A stretch of 64,000 nucleotides of DNA from Peterkaempfera bronchialis. GTDB lineage: Bacteria > Actinomycetota > Actinomycetes > Streptomycetales > Streptomycetaceae. Position 1 is the stretch's first letter, and each line of letters starts with the position of its first letter. Shown here one piece after another: positions 17,489 through 26,545 of this stretch. The position numbers and the translations under genes were made by a program. The stretch lies in assembly GCF_003258605.2 (NCBI RefSeq), contig NZ_CP031264.1, positions 3,596,001 through 3,660,000 of the forward strand, in the 5' to 3' direction. Below the pieces are notes generated by a model. The model ran no database searches and was not told the origin of the DNA. It was given only the letters and a program-made list of their open reading frames with translations.

Positions 17489-18235
17489 TCACGCCCTCGG
17501 CGGAATCGCCCGAAGCTGAATCCCGGGAATCCCGGGAATCCCGTCCGACGGACCTGTCGTCGGTTCGGCGGTGCGCAGGCGGCCGTCGCGGACCTCCGCG
17601 AGGTGGTCGACGGCGGCGAGGTGGGACGGGTCGTGGGTGACCAGGACGGTGGCGGTGGCCCGCTGGTGGGTGAGGGCGGTGAGCAGGCCGAGGACGGCGG
17701 CGCCGCGCTCGTGGTCCAGGGCGCTGGTGGGCTCGTCGACCAGCAGCACGGCCGGGTCGTTCATCAGGGCGCGGGCGATGTTGACCCGCTGGCGCTGCCC
17801 GCCGGAGAGCTGGAGAGGCCGGCGGTCGGCCTGGTCGGCCAGGCCGACCGCGTCCAGCAGCTCCATCGCCCGGGCCCGGGCGCTGCGCGGCGACCGGCCG
17901 TCCAGGTGCGCCATCACCTGGAGCTGCTCGGCGGCGGTCAGCGAGGGCAGCAGATGCGGCTGCTGGAAGACCGTGCCGACGGTGCGGCGCCGCAACGCGG
18001 TGAGGGCGGCGCGGTCCATTCCGGTGGTGTCGGTACCCGCGATGACCACCCGCCCGGAGTCGGGGGTGACCAGGGTGGCGGCCACCGCCAGCAGGCTGGA
18101 CTTGCCGGAGCCGGACGGGCCGACCACGGCGGTGACGGTCCCGGCGGGCACCCGGAGGGTGACCCGGTCCAGCGCGGTCAGCCGGGAGGCGCCGTCCGGG
18201 TAGCTGAGCGTGATGTCGGTCAGGTCGAGGCTCAT
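17489..18235 (-). CDS. ABC transporter ATP-binding protein (LolD/MacB type)
   Basis: 248 residues. Walker A GPSGSGKSS, Q-loop FQQPHLLPSL, signature LSGGQRQRV, Walker B VLLVDEPTSALD and switch His in VTHDPSH are all intact. This is the MacB/LolD-like ATPase that pairs with FtsX-type permeases. Its ATG overlaps the permease stop (ATGA, 18232-18235). The extreme C-terminus (GIPGIPGI) is encoded by three 9-bp tandem repeats. A two-component system is transcribed divergently, suggesting antibiotic or envelope-stress response. Confidence 0.93.
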   Translation of the reverse strand: MSLDLTDITLSYPDGASRLTALDRVTLRVPAGTVTAVVGPSGSGKSSLLAVAATLVTPDSGRVVIAGTDTTGMDRAALTALRRRTVGTVFQQPHLLPSLTAAEQLQVMAHLDGRSPRSARARAMELLDAVGLADQADRRPLQLSGGQRQRVNIARALMNDPAVLLVDEPTSALDHERGAAVLGLLTALTHQRATATVLVTHDPSHLAAVDHLAEVRDGRLRTAEPTTGPSDGIPGIPGIQLRAIPPRA

Positions 18236-19302
18236 CGGGCGCTCCCCAGGGCGGTCAGCGGGTCGACGGAGGTGATGCGGCGGACGGCGAGCGCGGCGCC
18301 GACCGCGCCCAGCGCGACCATCACCGCGCCCGGGACCAGCACGGTGGCCGGGTCCAGGACAAACGGCACGAGGCCGCCGACCAGCGCCCCGACCCCGGCG
18401 GCGAGCGCGCTGCCCGCGCCGGTGCCGAGGAGCAGCAGCACCACGGCCTGGCCCAGCGCGTCCCGCAGCAGATACCCGGTGGAGGCACCCAGCGCCTTGA
18501 GCACGGCCACGTCGCCGCTGCGCTGGATCGTCCACACGGTGAAGAACGCGCCGATCACCAGCGCCGAGATGGCGAAGAGGAAGCCCCGCATCAGCTGGAG
18601 CGAGCCGTTCTCCGAGGTGTAGGAGCCGATCGCGGAGAGCGCGTCGGCACGGCTGACGGTGCGGGTGCCCAGCTCCCGGTCGGCGGTGGCCAGAGCGGTG
18701 CCGGGACGGGTGGTCAGGGCGACCACGGTGGCGCCGGGGCTGCCGGACAGCCGCTGCCAGTCCGCCAGCCCGGTCCAGGCCACCGGGGTGTGGCTGTACG
18801 AGGCGTCGCCCGCGACGGCGGCCACCCTGAACCGGAGCCCGCCCAGCTGTACGGCGGACCCGGCCGCCGCCCCCAGCTCCTCGGCGGCGCCCCGGGAGAG
18901 TACGGCGGCGCCCGCCGCGAGCCGGTCGCCCTCCGGGGCCAGCCGGGACCCCGGCAGTACGCCGAAGGCCGACAGCGCGGCGGTACGGCCGCCCGCCGCC
19001 CGGGCCCGGACGGTGGCGATGCCCAGCGGCGCGGCGGAGTCCACGCCGGGCACCTCGGCCCACCGCTGCCAGGTCCGCTCGTCCACTGCGGAGTCGCTGA
19101 AGGAGACCCCCTTGCCGTCCAGCGGCGCCGAGAACGCCAACCGGTCGGCGGGCAGCCCGGTGATCGCGGAGGTGTTCTCCCGGCCCAACCCGGCGGTGAG
19201 GCCGGAGAGCAGCCCCACCAGCACGGTGATCAGTACGACGACGGTCCCCATCAGGGCGAACCGCCCCTTGGCGAACCGCAGGTCCCTCCAGGCGACGTAC
19301 AC
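18232..19302 (-). CDS. FtsX-like ABC transporter permease
   Basis: 356 residues. One N-terminal membrane helix (about 17-37) is followed by a large extracellular MacB-type domain (about 40-230) and three C-terminal helices (about 245-345), the FtsX/MacB topology. TSVDPLTALGSAR at the end is a typical FtsX tail. GTG at 19302 with GAGGAGG about ten bases upstream. With the downstream ATPase it forms a complete exporter or mechanotransmission ABC system, probably controlled by the divergent HK/RR pair. Confidence 0.9.
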   Translation of the reverse strand: MYVAWRDLRFAKGRFALMGTVVVLITVLVGLLSGLTAGLGRENTSAITGLPADRLAFSAPLDGKGVSFSDSAVDERTWQRWAEVPGVDSAAPLGIATVRARAAGGRTAALSAFGVLPGSRLAPEGDRLAAGAAVLSRGAAEELGAAAGSAVQLGGLRFRVAAVAGDASYSHTPVAWTGLADWQRLSGSPGATVVALTTRPGTALATADRELGTRTVSRADALSAIGSYTSENGSLQLMRGFLFAISALVIGAFFTVWTIQRSGDVAVLKALGASTGYLLRDALGQAVVLLLLGTGAGSALAAGVGALVGGLVPFVLDPATVLVPGAVMVALGAVGAALAVRRITSVDPLTALGSAR

Positions 19303-19487
19303 GGCCGTCGGCCCTCCTCACAAGACGGTGCCGGGCACGGCTGCCCGGCGGCCGGGTCCACCGTCGCCGTACCGGGGGCGGCCGGGCATCGCACCGGGGA
19401 GCGGTTCCGCGGAGCCGCGAGGCGGACCCCGACCTCCACCTTTTGATCGATGCCGCCCGGCCCGTCCCCGCCTAGCCTGGAAGGGCC

Positions 19488-20786
19488 GTGAACCCGCACC
19501 CCCTCACCCCCGTCCTGCGCATCCTGAGCGGCTGCCTCCATCTGCTGGTGGCCGCGCTGCTCACGCTGGCCGCCGTCCGCGCCGCCACCGCAGGCGCCCC
19601 GCACGCCGGCGCGGTGGTGGCCGCGCTGCTCACGCTGGCCGCCGTCCGCGCCGCCACCGCAGGCGCCCCGCACGCCGGCGCGGTGGTGGCCGCCGCCGCC
19701 GCGCTGGCCGCCGTGTACGCCGCCGGACCGGCGCTGCCCGCAGTACGCCGCTCACCGGGCGCCGCCGCCGGGTGGCTGGCCGCGCTGGCCGCCGTCTGGC
19801 TGGTGCTGCTGGCGCTGACCCCGGACGGTGTCTGGCTGGCCTTCCCACTCTTCTTCGTCCAACTGCACCTGCTGCCGCTGCGCCGGGGTCTGGCCGCCGT
19901 CGCCGCCACCACCGCCGCCGCCGTCGCGGGCTTCGCGTGGCACCAGGGGTCGCTGGCCGCAGCCGGTGTCATCGGGCCGGTGCTGGGCGCGGCCGTCGCG
20001 GTCGCGACCGTTCTGGGCTACCAGGCGCTGTACCGGGAGAGCGAGCAGCGCCGCCGGCTGATCGAGGAACTCACCGCCACCCGCAGCGACCTGGCCGCCG
20101 CCGAGCACACCGCCGGGGTGCTGGCCGAGCGGGAGCGGCTGGCCCGCGAGATCCACGACACCCTCGCCCAGGGCCTCTCCTCCATCCAACTGCTGCTGCG
20201 GGCCGCCGAACGCACCCTGCCGGACCGCCCGGACGCCGCACTCGGCCATGTCCGCCGCGCCCGGCAGGCCGCCGTGGACAACCTCGCCGAGGCCCGCCGG
20301 TTCGTCCGCGACTGGACCCCGCCCGATCTGGAGGCCGGGTCGCTGCCCGCCGCCCTGGAGCGGCTCTGCGCCACCACCGCCGCCGCCTCCGGCCTCACCG
20401 TGCACTGCCACGTCTCCGGTGCCCCCGCCGAACTGCCCGCCGCCCACGAGGTGGCGCTGCTGCGGATCGCCCAGTCGGCCCTGGCCAACACCGTGCAGCA
20501 CTCCGGCGCCCGCCGGGCCGAGCTGACCCTCAGCTACATGGAGACCGAGGTGGCCCTGGACGTGGTCGACGACGGCAGCGGATTCGACCCCGGCGCCGTC
20601 GCGGCGCCCGGCGGCGCACCCGGTGAGCGGCCCGGCAGCGGGCCCGGCGGCTTCGGCCTGGCCGCCATGCGAGCCCGCGCCCGCGCCCTGCACGGCACCC
20701 TCGCCGTGGAGTCGGCCCACGGGCAGGGCACTGCGGTCGCCGCCACCCTTCCCTGCCCGCCTGCCACCGGACGGACCCCCGCATGA
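19488..20786 (+). CDS. NarL-type sensor histidine kinase
   Basis: 432 residues. An N-terminal membrane domain of several helices (about 1-175) is followed by a short coiled coil and the HisKA_3 domain with the phosphoacceptor in LAREIHDTLAQG (His223). The ATPase domain has DDGSGFDP (G1) and GGFGLAAMRARARALHG (G2). The membrane part contains a perfect 69-bp tandem duplication, so residues ALLTLAAVRAATAG... occur twice in a row. GTG at 19488. It overlaps its response regulator by 4 bases and is divergent from the ABC transporter it likely controls. Confidence 0.93.
   Translation: MNPHPLTPVLRILSGCLHLLVAALLTLAAVRAATAGAPHAGAVVAALLTLAAVRAATAGAPHAGAVVAAAAALAAVYAAGPALPAVRRSPGAAAGWLAALAAVWLVLLALTPDGVWLAFPLFFVQLHLLPLRRGLAAVAATTAAAVAGFAWHQGSLAAAGVIGPVLGAAVAVATVLGYQALYRESEQRRRLIEELTATRSDLAAAEHTAGVLAERERLAREIHDTLAQGLSSIQLLLRAAERTLPDRPDAALGHVRRARQAAVDNLAEARRFVRDWTPPDLEAGSLPAALERLCATTAAASGLTVHCHVSGAPAELPAAHEVALLRIAQSALANTVQHSGARRAELTLSYMETEVALDVVDDGSGFDPGAVAAPGGAPGERPGSGPGGFGLAAMRARARALHGTLAVESAHGQGTAVAATLPCPPATGRTPA
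19548..19685 (+). repeat. Perfect 69-bp in-frame tandem duplication in the kinase gene
   Basis: Two identical 69-base units (19548-19616 and 19617-19685) begin GTGGCCGCGCTGCTCACG. They encode 23 residues twice, adding a hydrophobic segment to the sensor. Complete identity in a GC-rich coding region suggests a recent event. Confidence 0.95.
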
Positions 20787-21421
20787 GCGCCCCCGACCGC
20801 ATCCGGCTGCTGCTCGCCGACGACCACCCGGTGGTACGGGCCGGGCTGCGCGCCGTCCTGGAGACCGAGCCCGGCTTCGAGGTCGTCGCCGAGGCGGCCA
20901 CCGCCGAGCAGGCCGTGGCCCGCGCCGCGCAGCCCGGGGTGGACGTGGTGCTGATGGACCTCCAGTTCGGCGCGGGCATGCACGGCTCCGCCGCCACCGC
21001 CGCCATCACCGCCCGGCCGGACGCCCCCCGGGTGCTGGTGCTCACCACCTACGACACCGACGCCGACATCCTCGCCGCGATCGAGGCGGGCGCCACCGGC
21101 TATCTGCTCAAGGACACCCCGCCCGAGGAGTTGGCCGCCGCGGTGCGGACCGCCGCCGCCGGCAAGTCCACGCTGGCCCCGGCCGTCGCGCTGCGCCTGA
21201 TGGACCGGATGCGCGCCCCGGCGGAGGCGCTGAGCCGCCGGGAGACCGAGGTGCTGCAACTGGTCGCCGACGGGCTGTCCAACCAGCAGATCAGTAGGCG
21301 GCTGTTCCTCAGCCAGGCGACCGTCAAGTCCCATCTGGCGCACATCTACACCAAGTTGGCCGTGGACTCCCGTACCGCAGCGGTGGCCGCCGCCATCGCG
21401 CGTGGGCTCATCCGGCGGTAG
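20783..21421 (+). CDS. NarL/LuxR-family response regulator
   Basis: 212 residues. The receiver domain has the acidic pair in LLLADDHPVV, phosphoacceptor Asp59 in VVLMDLQ, Thr in VLTTYD and Lys in YLLKD. The C-terminal LuxR helix-turn-helix (about 148-208) reads LSRRETEVLQLVADGLSNQQISRRLFLSQATVKSHL. The ATG overlaps the kinase stop (ATGA, 20783-20786). It probably activates the divergent ABC transporter. The 3' end overlaps the convergent hydrolase gene by 14 bases. Confidence 0.95.
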   Translation: MSAPDRIRLLLADDHPVVRAGLRAVLETEPGFEVVAEAATAEQAVARAAQPGVDVVLMDLQFGAGMHGSAATAAITARPDAPRVLVLTTYDTDADILAAIEAGATGYLLKDTPPEELAAAVRTAAAGKSTLAPAVALRLMDRMRAPAEALSRRETEVLQLVADGLSNQQISRRLFLSQATVKSHLAHIYTKLAVDSRTAAVAAAIARGLIRR

Positions 21422-22397
21422 CCGAGGCCGGTCGCCGGTCCGGGGCCGCCGGCCAGGTCTCGACCGGGGTGCACCAGGGCAGGCCGTCGACCGTACGGCC
21501 GGTGCAGAAGCGGGCCAGCACCTCGGTGAACTCCGCCATCCGCTCCAGATGCACCAGGTGGTCCGCCTCCCGGACGGTGGTGAACCGGGCGCCGGGCAGG
21601 CAGGCCGCCACCTCGCGGCCCATCCGGGGCGTGGTGAGGATGTCGTGCTCCCCGGTGAGGACCAGCACCGGCAGCTCCGGCAGCGGCTCCGGCCGGTACC
21701 ACTCATGGCGCACCAGGCGGAGGTTGTGCTCCAGCCACATGGCCAGCTCACGCGGCCCCTGGGCGACGAACTGCTGGTACAGGAACCGCGCCATGGCCGC
21801 CTGCTTGCGGACCGGGGCCGCGCCGGGCGGCGCCACGAACCAGGCCGCCAGCTCCCGGGCGAGGTCGGCGACCCGGCCCTCCTCCAGCATCCGGGACCAG
21901 CGCGGCACGCTGTCCCCGTAGTGGTCCCGGGGCTCGACCTTGGTCATCCCGGCCAGCACCAGCCGCCGCAGCATCCCCGGGTAGTGCTGTGCGAAGCGGA
22001 GCCCGACCGCCCCGCCGAAGCACGCCCCGACCAGGTTCACCTCCGCCATCCCCAGCTCGGCCAGCATGTGCCGCACGGCCGCCGCGAGGAAGTCGATGCC
22101 GTACCGGGCGGGCAGGAAGTCGGCGGTGCCGTAGCCCGGCAGGTCCACCGTGACCACCGTGCAGAGCGGCGTCAGCCAACGCTCGTGCCGTACCCAGGAG
22201 TTGCGGTCCTGGGCGGAGCCGCCCAGCAGCACCATCGGCACCGTCACCGGGGCTTCCTGGCGGACGATCCGGCAGGTGTAGCCGAACCCGGCGAAGGAGA
22301 GGTCCCGCTCCTCGGCGCTGCTCTGCGGCGCCGTGGCGGCGGGCGGCACCGGGCGGGGGATGCCGCGCCGCGTGGCGCTGGCGGAAACGACGGACAT
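21408..22397 (-). CDS. Alpha/beta-hydrolase with a Cys in the nucleophile elbow
   Basis: 329 residues. Alpha/beta-hydrolase fold: oxyanion region MVLLGGSAQDRNSW, nucleophile elbow NLVGACFGGAVG, acid in LVLTGEHDILTTP, His in EADHLVHLERM. The nucleophile position (residue 126) is Cys (TGC), not the usual Ser, giving the G-x-C-x-G form seen in polyhydroxyalkanoate synthases and dienelactone hydrolases. Otherwise it looks like an ordinary hydrolase. ATG at 22397 preceded by GGGGAG. The 3' end overlaps the response regulator gene by 14 bases. Confidence 0.85.
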   Translation of the reverse strand: MSVVSASATRRGIPRPVPPAATAPQSSAEERDLSFAGFGYTCRIVRQEAPVTVPMVLLGGSAQDRNSWVRHERWLTPLCTVVTVDLPGYGTADFLPARYGIDFLAAAVRHMLAELGMAEVNLVGACFGGAVGLRFAQHYPGMLRRLVLAGMTKVEPRDHYGDSVPRWSRMLEEGRVADLARELAAWFVAPPGAAPVRKQAAMARFLYQQFVAQGPRELAMWLEHNLRLVRHEWYRPEPLPELPVLVLTGEHDILTTPRMGREVAACLPGARFTTVREADHLVHLERMAEFTEVLARFCTGRTVDGLPWCTPVETWPAAPDRRPASATAG

Positions 22398-22555
22398 GGC
22401 GGGCTCCCCGGATCGCGGTCGGACGCCGAACCCACCATCCGTAGCACCGGTCCGGGCCACACCCCGGCGCCGCCACCCGTTCGAGGGCGAGCCGCATCAC
22501 CCGTACGCCGCAAACCGGCTCTCCCGCAACGTGAGGCCGGAGCCCGGACGGGCGA

Positions 22556-22587
22556 GGGGGAGGCCGCCCTTCCGGGCGGCCTCCCCC
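22556..22587 (-). terminator. Strong hairpin terminator after the aminopeptidase gene
   Basis: Perfect 14-bp stem (22556-22569 with 22574-22587) and a TTCC loop, 15 bases past the aminopeptidase P stop. Confidence 0.85.
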
Positions 22588-22602
22588 TGGGGCGGGGCGG
22601 GG

Positions 22603-24144
22603 TCAGCCCGCCAGGCCCCGCATCCACTGCTCGACCTCGTCGGCGCGGCGCGGCAGCCCGGCCGAGAGGTTGCGGTTGCCGTCGGCGGTGACCAGGATGT
22701 CGTCCTCGATCCGCACCCCGATGCCCCGGTACTCCTCCGGCACCGTCAGGTCGTCGGCCTGGAAGTAGAGCCCCGGCTCGACGGTGAGCACCATGCCGGG
22801 CTCCAGCACCGCGTCGACATAGGACTCGGTCCGCGCCTGGGCGCAGTCGTGCACATCCAGGCCGAGCATGTGACCGGTGCCGTGCAGCGTCCAGCGGCGC
22901 TGCAACCCCAGCTCCAGCACCTTCTCCACGGCCAGGTCGAGAAGGCCCCACTCCACCAGCCGCTCGGCGAGCACCCGCTGCGCGGCCTCGTGGAAGTCGC
23001 GGTAGCGGGCACCCGGCCGGACCGCCGCGATCCCGGCCTCCTGGGCGTCGTACACCGCGTCGTAGATGCGGCGCTGGAGCGCGGTGAAGGTGCCGTCGAT
23101 CGGCAGGGTGCGGGTGACGTCGGCGGTGTACAGGGTGTGCGTCTCCACGCCCGCGTCCAGCAGCAGCAGCTCGCCCGGCCGCACCTCGCCGTCGTTGCGC
23201 ACCCAGTGCAGGGTGGTGGCGTGCGGGCCGGCCGCGCAGATGGAGCCGTAGCCGACGTCATTGCCCTCGACCCGGGCACGCCGCCAGAAGGTGCCCTCGA
23301 TCCACCGCTCGGAGGTGGCGACGGCCTGCGCCAACTCGCGTACCACATCGGTGAAGCCGCGCACGGTGGAGTCGCAGGCGGCCTGGAGCTGCCCGACCTC
23401 CCAGTCGTCCTTGACCAGCCGCAGCTCGCTGAGGAAGACCTTGAGCTCGTCGTCCCGCTGCTCGGCGGCGCTGAGGGTGTCGGGGTCGGTGCGCTGCTCG
23501 GAGCGGTCGGCCTCCAGCTCGCCGAGCGCGGCCTCCAGGGCGGCGTCGTAGTGCCGCACGATGCGGGTCGGCGCCGGGTTGGCGGCGACTGCGGCGGCGA
23601 GCTCCTCGGCGGCCTTGCGGACGTCGCGGCACTCCAGGCCGAGCAGCCGCTCGGCCTCGCCGAGGCTGTGCCGGCGGCCGACCCAGAGCTCGCCCTGGCC
23701 GTCCAGCCAGAACTCGCCGTTCTCCCGGTCGGAGCGGGGCAGCAGGTAGGCGGTGGCGTCATGGCCGCCGTCCGCACGCGGTTCCAGCACCAGGACCGCG
23801 TCCTGCGTCTGGTCGCCGGTGAGGTGGACGTACTCGCTGGACGGGCGGAACGGGAAGTCGCAGTCGTTGGAGCGGACCCGGAGGTTGCCCGCCGGGACGA
23901 CCAGCCGCTCGCCGGGGAACCGCGCGGAGAGCGCGGCCCGCCGCTCGGCGGCGTACGGGGCCTGCTCGATCGGCTGGAGGTCGTGCAGCTCGGTGTCGCC
24001 CCAGCCGCTCTTCATCAGCTCGGCCAGTTCCTCGGAGACCTCCGGGTAGAGGCCGTTCTTGCGTCCCTTGATCGGCTGCTCGCCCTCGTCGGGTGCGGCC
24101 GACTCCGGGTTCTCCGCCGCCGCCGGGGTGCGGTCCTGGGTCAC
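22603..24144 (-). CDS. pepP: Aminopeptidase P family metallopeptidase (Xaa-Pro)
   Basis: 513 residues. An N-terminal aminopeptidase P domain (about 60-200) precedes the pita-bread peptidase domain. Metal ligands are visible: Asp in LLLLDAGVE, Asp in YTADVTRTLP, His in LHGTGHMLGLDVHD, Glu in TVEPGLYF and Glu in GVRIEDDILV. It removes N-terminal residues preceding proline. GTG at 24144. It stands alone with its own terminator. The N-terminal 30 residues are acidic and probably disordered. Confidence 0.93.
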   Translation of the reverse strand: MTQDRTPAAAENPESAAPDEGEQPIKGRKNGLYPEVSEELAELMKSGWGDTELHDLQPIEQAPYAAERRAALSARFPGERLVVPAGNLRVRSNDCDFPFRPSSEYVHLTGDQTQDAVLVLEPRADGGHDATAYLLPRSDRENGEFWLDGQGELWVGRRHSLGEAERLLGLECRDVRKAAEELAAAVAANPAPTRIVRHYDAALEAALGELEADRSEQRTDPDTLSAAEQRDDELKVFLSELRLVKDDWEVGQLQAACDSTVRGFTDVVRELAQAVATSERWIEGTFWRRARVEGNDVGYGSICAAGPHATTLHWVRNDGEVRPGELLLLDAGVETHTLYTADVTRTLPIDGTFTALQRRIYDAVYDAQEAGIAAVRPGARYRDFHEAAQRVLAERLVEWGLLDLAVEKVLELGLQRRWTLHGTGHMLGLDVHDCAQARTESYVDAVLEPGMVLTVEPGLYFQADDLTVPEEYRGIGVRIEDDILVTADGNRNLSAGLPRRADEVEQWMRGLAG

Positions 24145-24276
24145 GTGCGTCGCCTCCTTGCGTCGTCGACCGCCCGGGTGCGCCTGCCGGGTGTCGGACG
24201 TGCGGTCGGACGGTCCTCCCCATCGTAGGCGGGCGGTCCGAGCGGGTGTTCGGGCGGCGCCCTCGGCGCGGCTCGC

Positions 24277-25701
24277 TCAGCCGAAGCGGACGGCGAGCAG
24301 TACCAGGTCGTCCACGGCCTCTGCCGCCTCACCGAACGGGCGGTCCGGGCAGGTGGCCAGCAGATGGGCGCAGAGCCGGTCCGGGTCCTGCCGGGCGTCG
24401 CGGGGGGCGCCTGCGGCGGCGGCGCGCAGCCTGGCCTGCCCGGCGTCCAGGCCGCCGGCGCCGCACCGCCGGGCCAGTCCCTCGGTGTAGAGCACCAGGA
24501 CGTCGCCCGGTTCGGCGTGCAGTTCCACCCCGGGCGCCTCCCAGCAGCCGAGCATGCCGAGCGGCGCGGAGAGCGAGGTCTCCACAAAGCCCGCCCCGCG
24601 CTCGGTGACCAGCAGCGGCGGGCACTGCCCGGCGCCGGCCAGCGAGATCCGGCGCTCGGCGGGTTCGACATAGGCGTACAGCGCGGTGGCGGAGCGGGCC
24701 GGCTCGGTCGACTTCAGCAGCAGCTCCAGGTCGCCCAGGACGGCCACCGGGTCCTCGCCCTCCAGTACCGCGTAGGCGCGCAGGGCGGCCCGCAGGCGCC
24801 CCATCGCGGTGGCGGCGCCGGTGCCGCCGCCGCAGACGCTGCCGACGGTGAGCGCCAGCGCGCCCTCGGGCAGGGCCAGCGCGTCGTACCAGTCGCTGCC
24901 CGCCGAGCGGTCCAGCCCGGCGGGGACGAAGCGGGCGGCCAGCCGCACCCCCGGGACGCGCGGCAGCCGGTCGGGCAGCAGGCCGTGCCGCAGCGCGTCG
25001 CAGCTGCGGCGCAGCCGCTCCAGCTCCAGTTCCCTGGCGACCACCGGCGCGGCGAAGGCGCAGTAGAGGCGGGCCAGGTGCTGCTGGCGGTCCGAGGGCT
25101 CGGCGGGCTCGTCGTAGAACCAGACGGCCGCCCCGATCGGCCCGTCGTCGGCGGTGGCCAGCGGCAGCGCGCAGGAGGCGCCGATGCCGAGTTGGGCGGC
25201 GACGGCCCGGTAGCGGGGGTCCAGGCCGGGGTCGCGGGCCAGGTCGGTGTGGAGCAGCTGCGCGGGGCGGCCCTCGTGGGCGAGCAGTCCGGCGTAGGGG
25301 CCGGTGTCCCGGGGGACGGTCTCCAGCGCGCCCCGGCAGGAGCGGTCCAGGCCCAGACCGACGGCGTCGCCGTGCGAGGCGTCGAGCACCAGCATGCCGC
25401 GCCGGGCGCCGAGCAGCGCGGCGCCCGCGTCCAGCACGGTGCGCAGTACGGCGTCCAGGCTGCGGGTGGCCGCGAGCTGCTCGGTGTGCTCATGCAGGCC
25501 CGCGAAGTCGGAGAGCCAGGCGGCCAGTCGGTCCTGCACGGCGGTGACCTGCTCCACCGAGATACCGGGGGACGGCAGGTCCACGGTCTGCACCGGGTCG
25601 TCCTGGCGGGGGGAGACCTGCTCCGGATAGGCGTGCTCGGGGGAGGCGGTGGGCCGCCTGCCGGTGCCGGCGCCGATGGGGGAGGGATGCGTTTCGGTCA
25701 T
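24277..25701 (-). CDS. GAF-PP2C (SpoIIE-type) protein with a substituted metal ligand
   Basis: 474 residues. Residues about 70-245 form a GAF domain (ATRSLDAVLRTVLDAGAALLG at its start, in pieces). Residues about 255-470 are a PP2C/SpoIIE domain: GSDWYDAL matches the first metal motif, VDDLVLLAVRFG the last. The central motif, usually GDVxGHG, is GSVCGGG here (near residue 288), so the Mn-binding Asp is Ser and the His is lost. Phosphatase activity may be weak or absent. ATG at 25701 follows a GGAAGGGCGG stretch. No antagonist gene is adjacent. Confidence 0.85.
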   Translation of the reverse strand: MTETHPSPIGAGTGRRPTASPEHAYPEQVSPRQDDPVQTVDLPSPGISVEQVTAVQDRLAAWLSDFAGLHEHTEQLAATRSLDAVLRTVLDAGAALLGARRGMLVLDASHGDAVGLGLDRSCRGALETVPRDTGPYAGLLAHEGRPAQLLHTDLARDPGLDPRYRAVAAQLGIGASCALPLATADDGPIGAAVWFYDEPAEPSDRQQHLARLYCAFAAPVVARELELERLRRSCDALRHGLLPDRLPRVPGVRLAARFVPAGLDRSAGSDWYDALALPEGALALTVGSVCGGGTGAATAMGRLRAALRAYAVLEGEDPVAVLGDLELLLKSTEPARSATALYAYVEPAERRISLAGAGQCPPLLVTERGAGFVETSLSAPLGMLGCWEAPGVELHAEPGDVLVLYTEGLARRCGAGGLDAGQARLRAAAAGAPRDARQDPDRLCAHLLATCPDRPFGEAAEAVDDLVLLAVRFG

Positions 25702-26545
25702 GCCATCCGCCCTTCCGGAGGCTGCCCGGCGTGGCGGGTGAACCCCCATGAGATGCCATAAGGCAAGGAATGACCCCACTTCTACACAGACCGGTCGGGG
25801 CCTGTCCAGAACTGCACCCCCGTCTGGCCCCAGGTGTCCTAGCCAGGAATCTTGGCTGAAAAACATTGCCGCGCTTGATTGTTCGGGCTGTTGCGGAGGG
25901 ACCCGCGCAGGCCGGGGGCGTGCGCGCCCGCAGGGGGCGCGCAGGGCGCTCGGGGTCCCTGGGGCTGCTGTGACGCGCGGGTCCGGAGGGACGGAAATCG
26001 GCCACTTGGCCGGTCTCGGAGGGCCCGGCTCCGAACCGTCGGCGTGCGGAATGCGATACCGGAGAGGCGCATCGGAGGCGCCGGACGGCGCACGGCGCAC
26101 AGGGAGAGGCGGTGGCTGAGCGGATGGCCGCAGTCGGCACCACCGGGGGGCTGCTCCCGCTCCGACCCGGGACCGTACGATGGTGTCAGGACGATGGTGC
26201 CGGGCCCGGACGACCGGGATCGGCTCACCCGTACGGTGGAACCAACGCTCTCCGCGCGGCGTCAATCCGGACGCCGGGGGAGTCTCGTCCAGGGCAGGCC
26301 CGCACGACCACCGTTTCGCACAGCTCCAGGCACACACCCTGCTGCGTCGAAAACCCGGGATCATGCCCCGGGCGGCAGACGGCGAAACCCCTGCGGGGGC
26401 CACGGCGCGCAAACGCCACCATCCGCCACCCCCCGCCACGTACCGCAGTCGGCGGCCCCCGTGGTGCGCTTACCGTGGCGCCGCGTCATGTCGCCCCGTT
26501 TGTCACTGTCCGATCCTCAACGGTCATGGAAAGGAACGAGCGCTC
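25702..26545. other. Long gene-free divergent region
   Basis: 844 bases between the divergent GAF-PP2C and prim-pol-like genes. Readings in this stretch are Arg/Pro/Ala-rich and lack family resemblance or ribosome sites. It is somewhat less GC-rich around 25745-25890 (for example AAAAACATTG at 25859), which probably carries the promoter of the PP2C gene. I see no RNA gene or clear operator. Confidence 0.5.

Noticed and set aside
25702-26545. Possible gene in the 844-base divergent gap
   Set aside because: All readings have composition of GC-rich noise, no ribosome site with a plausible start and no motif.
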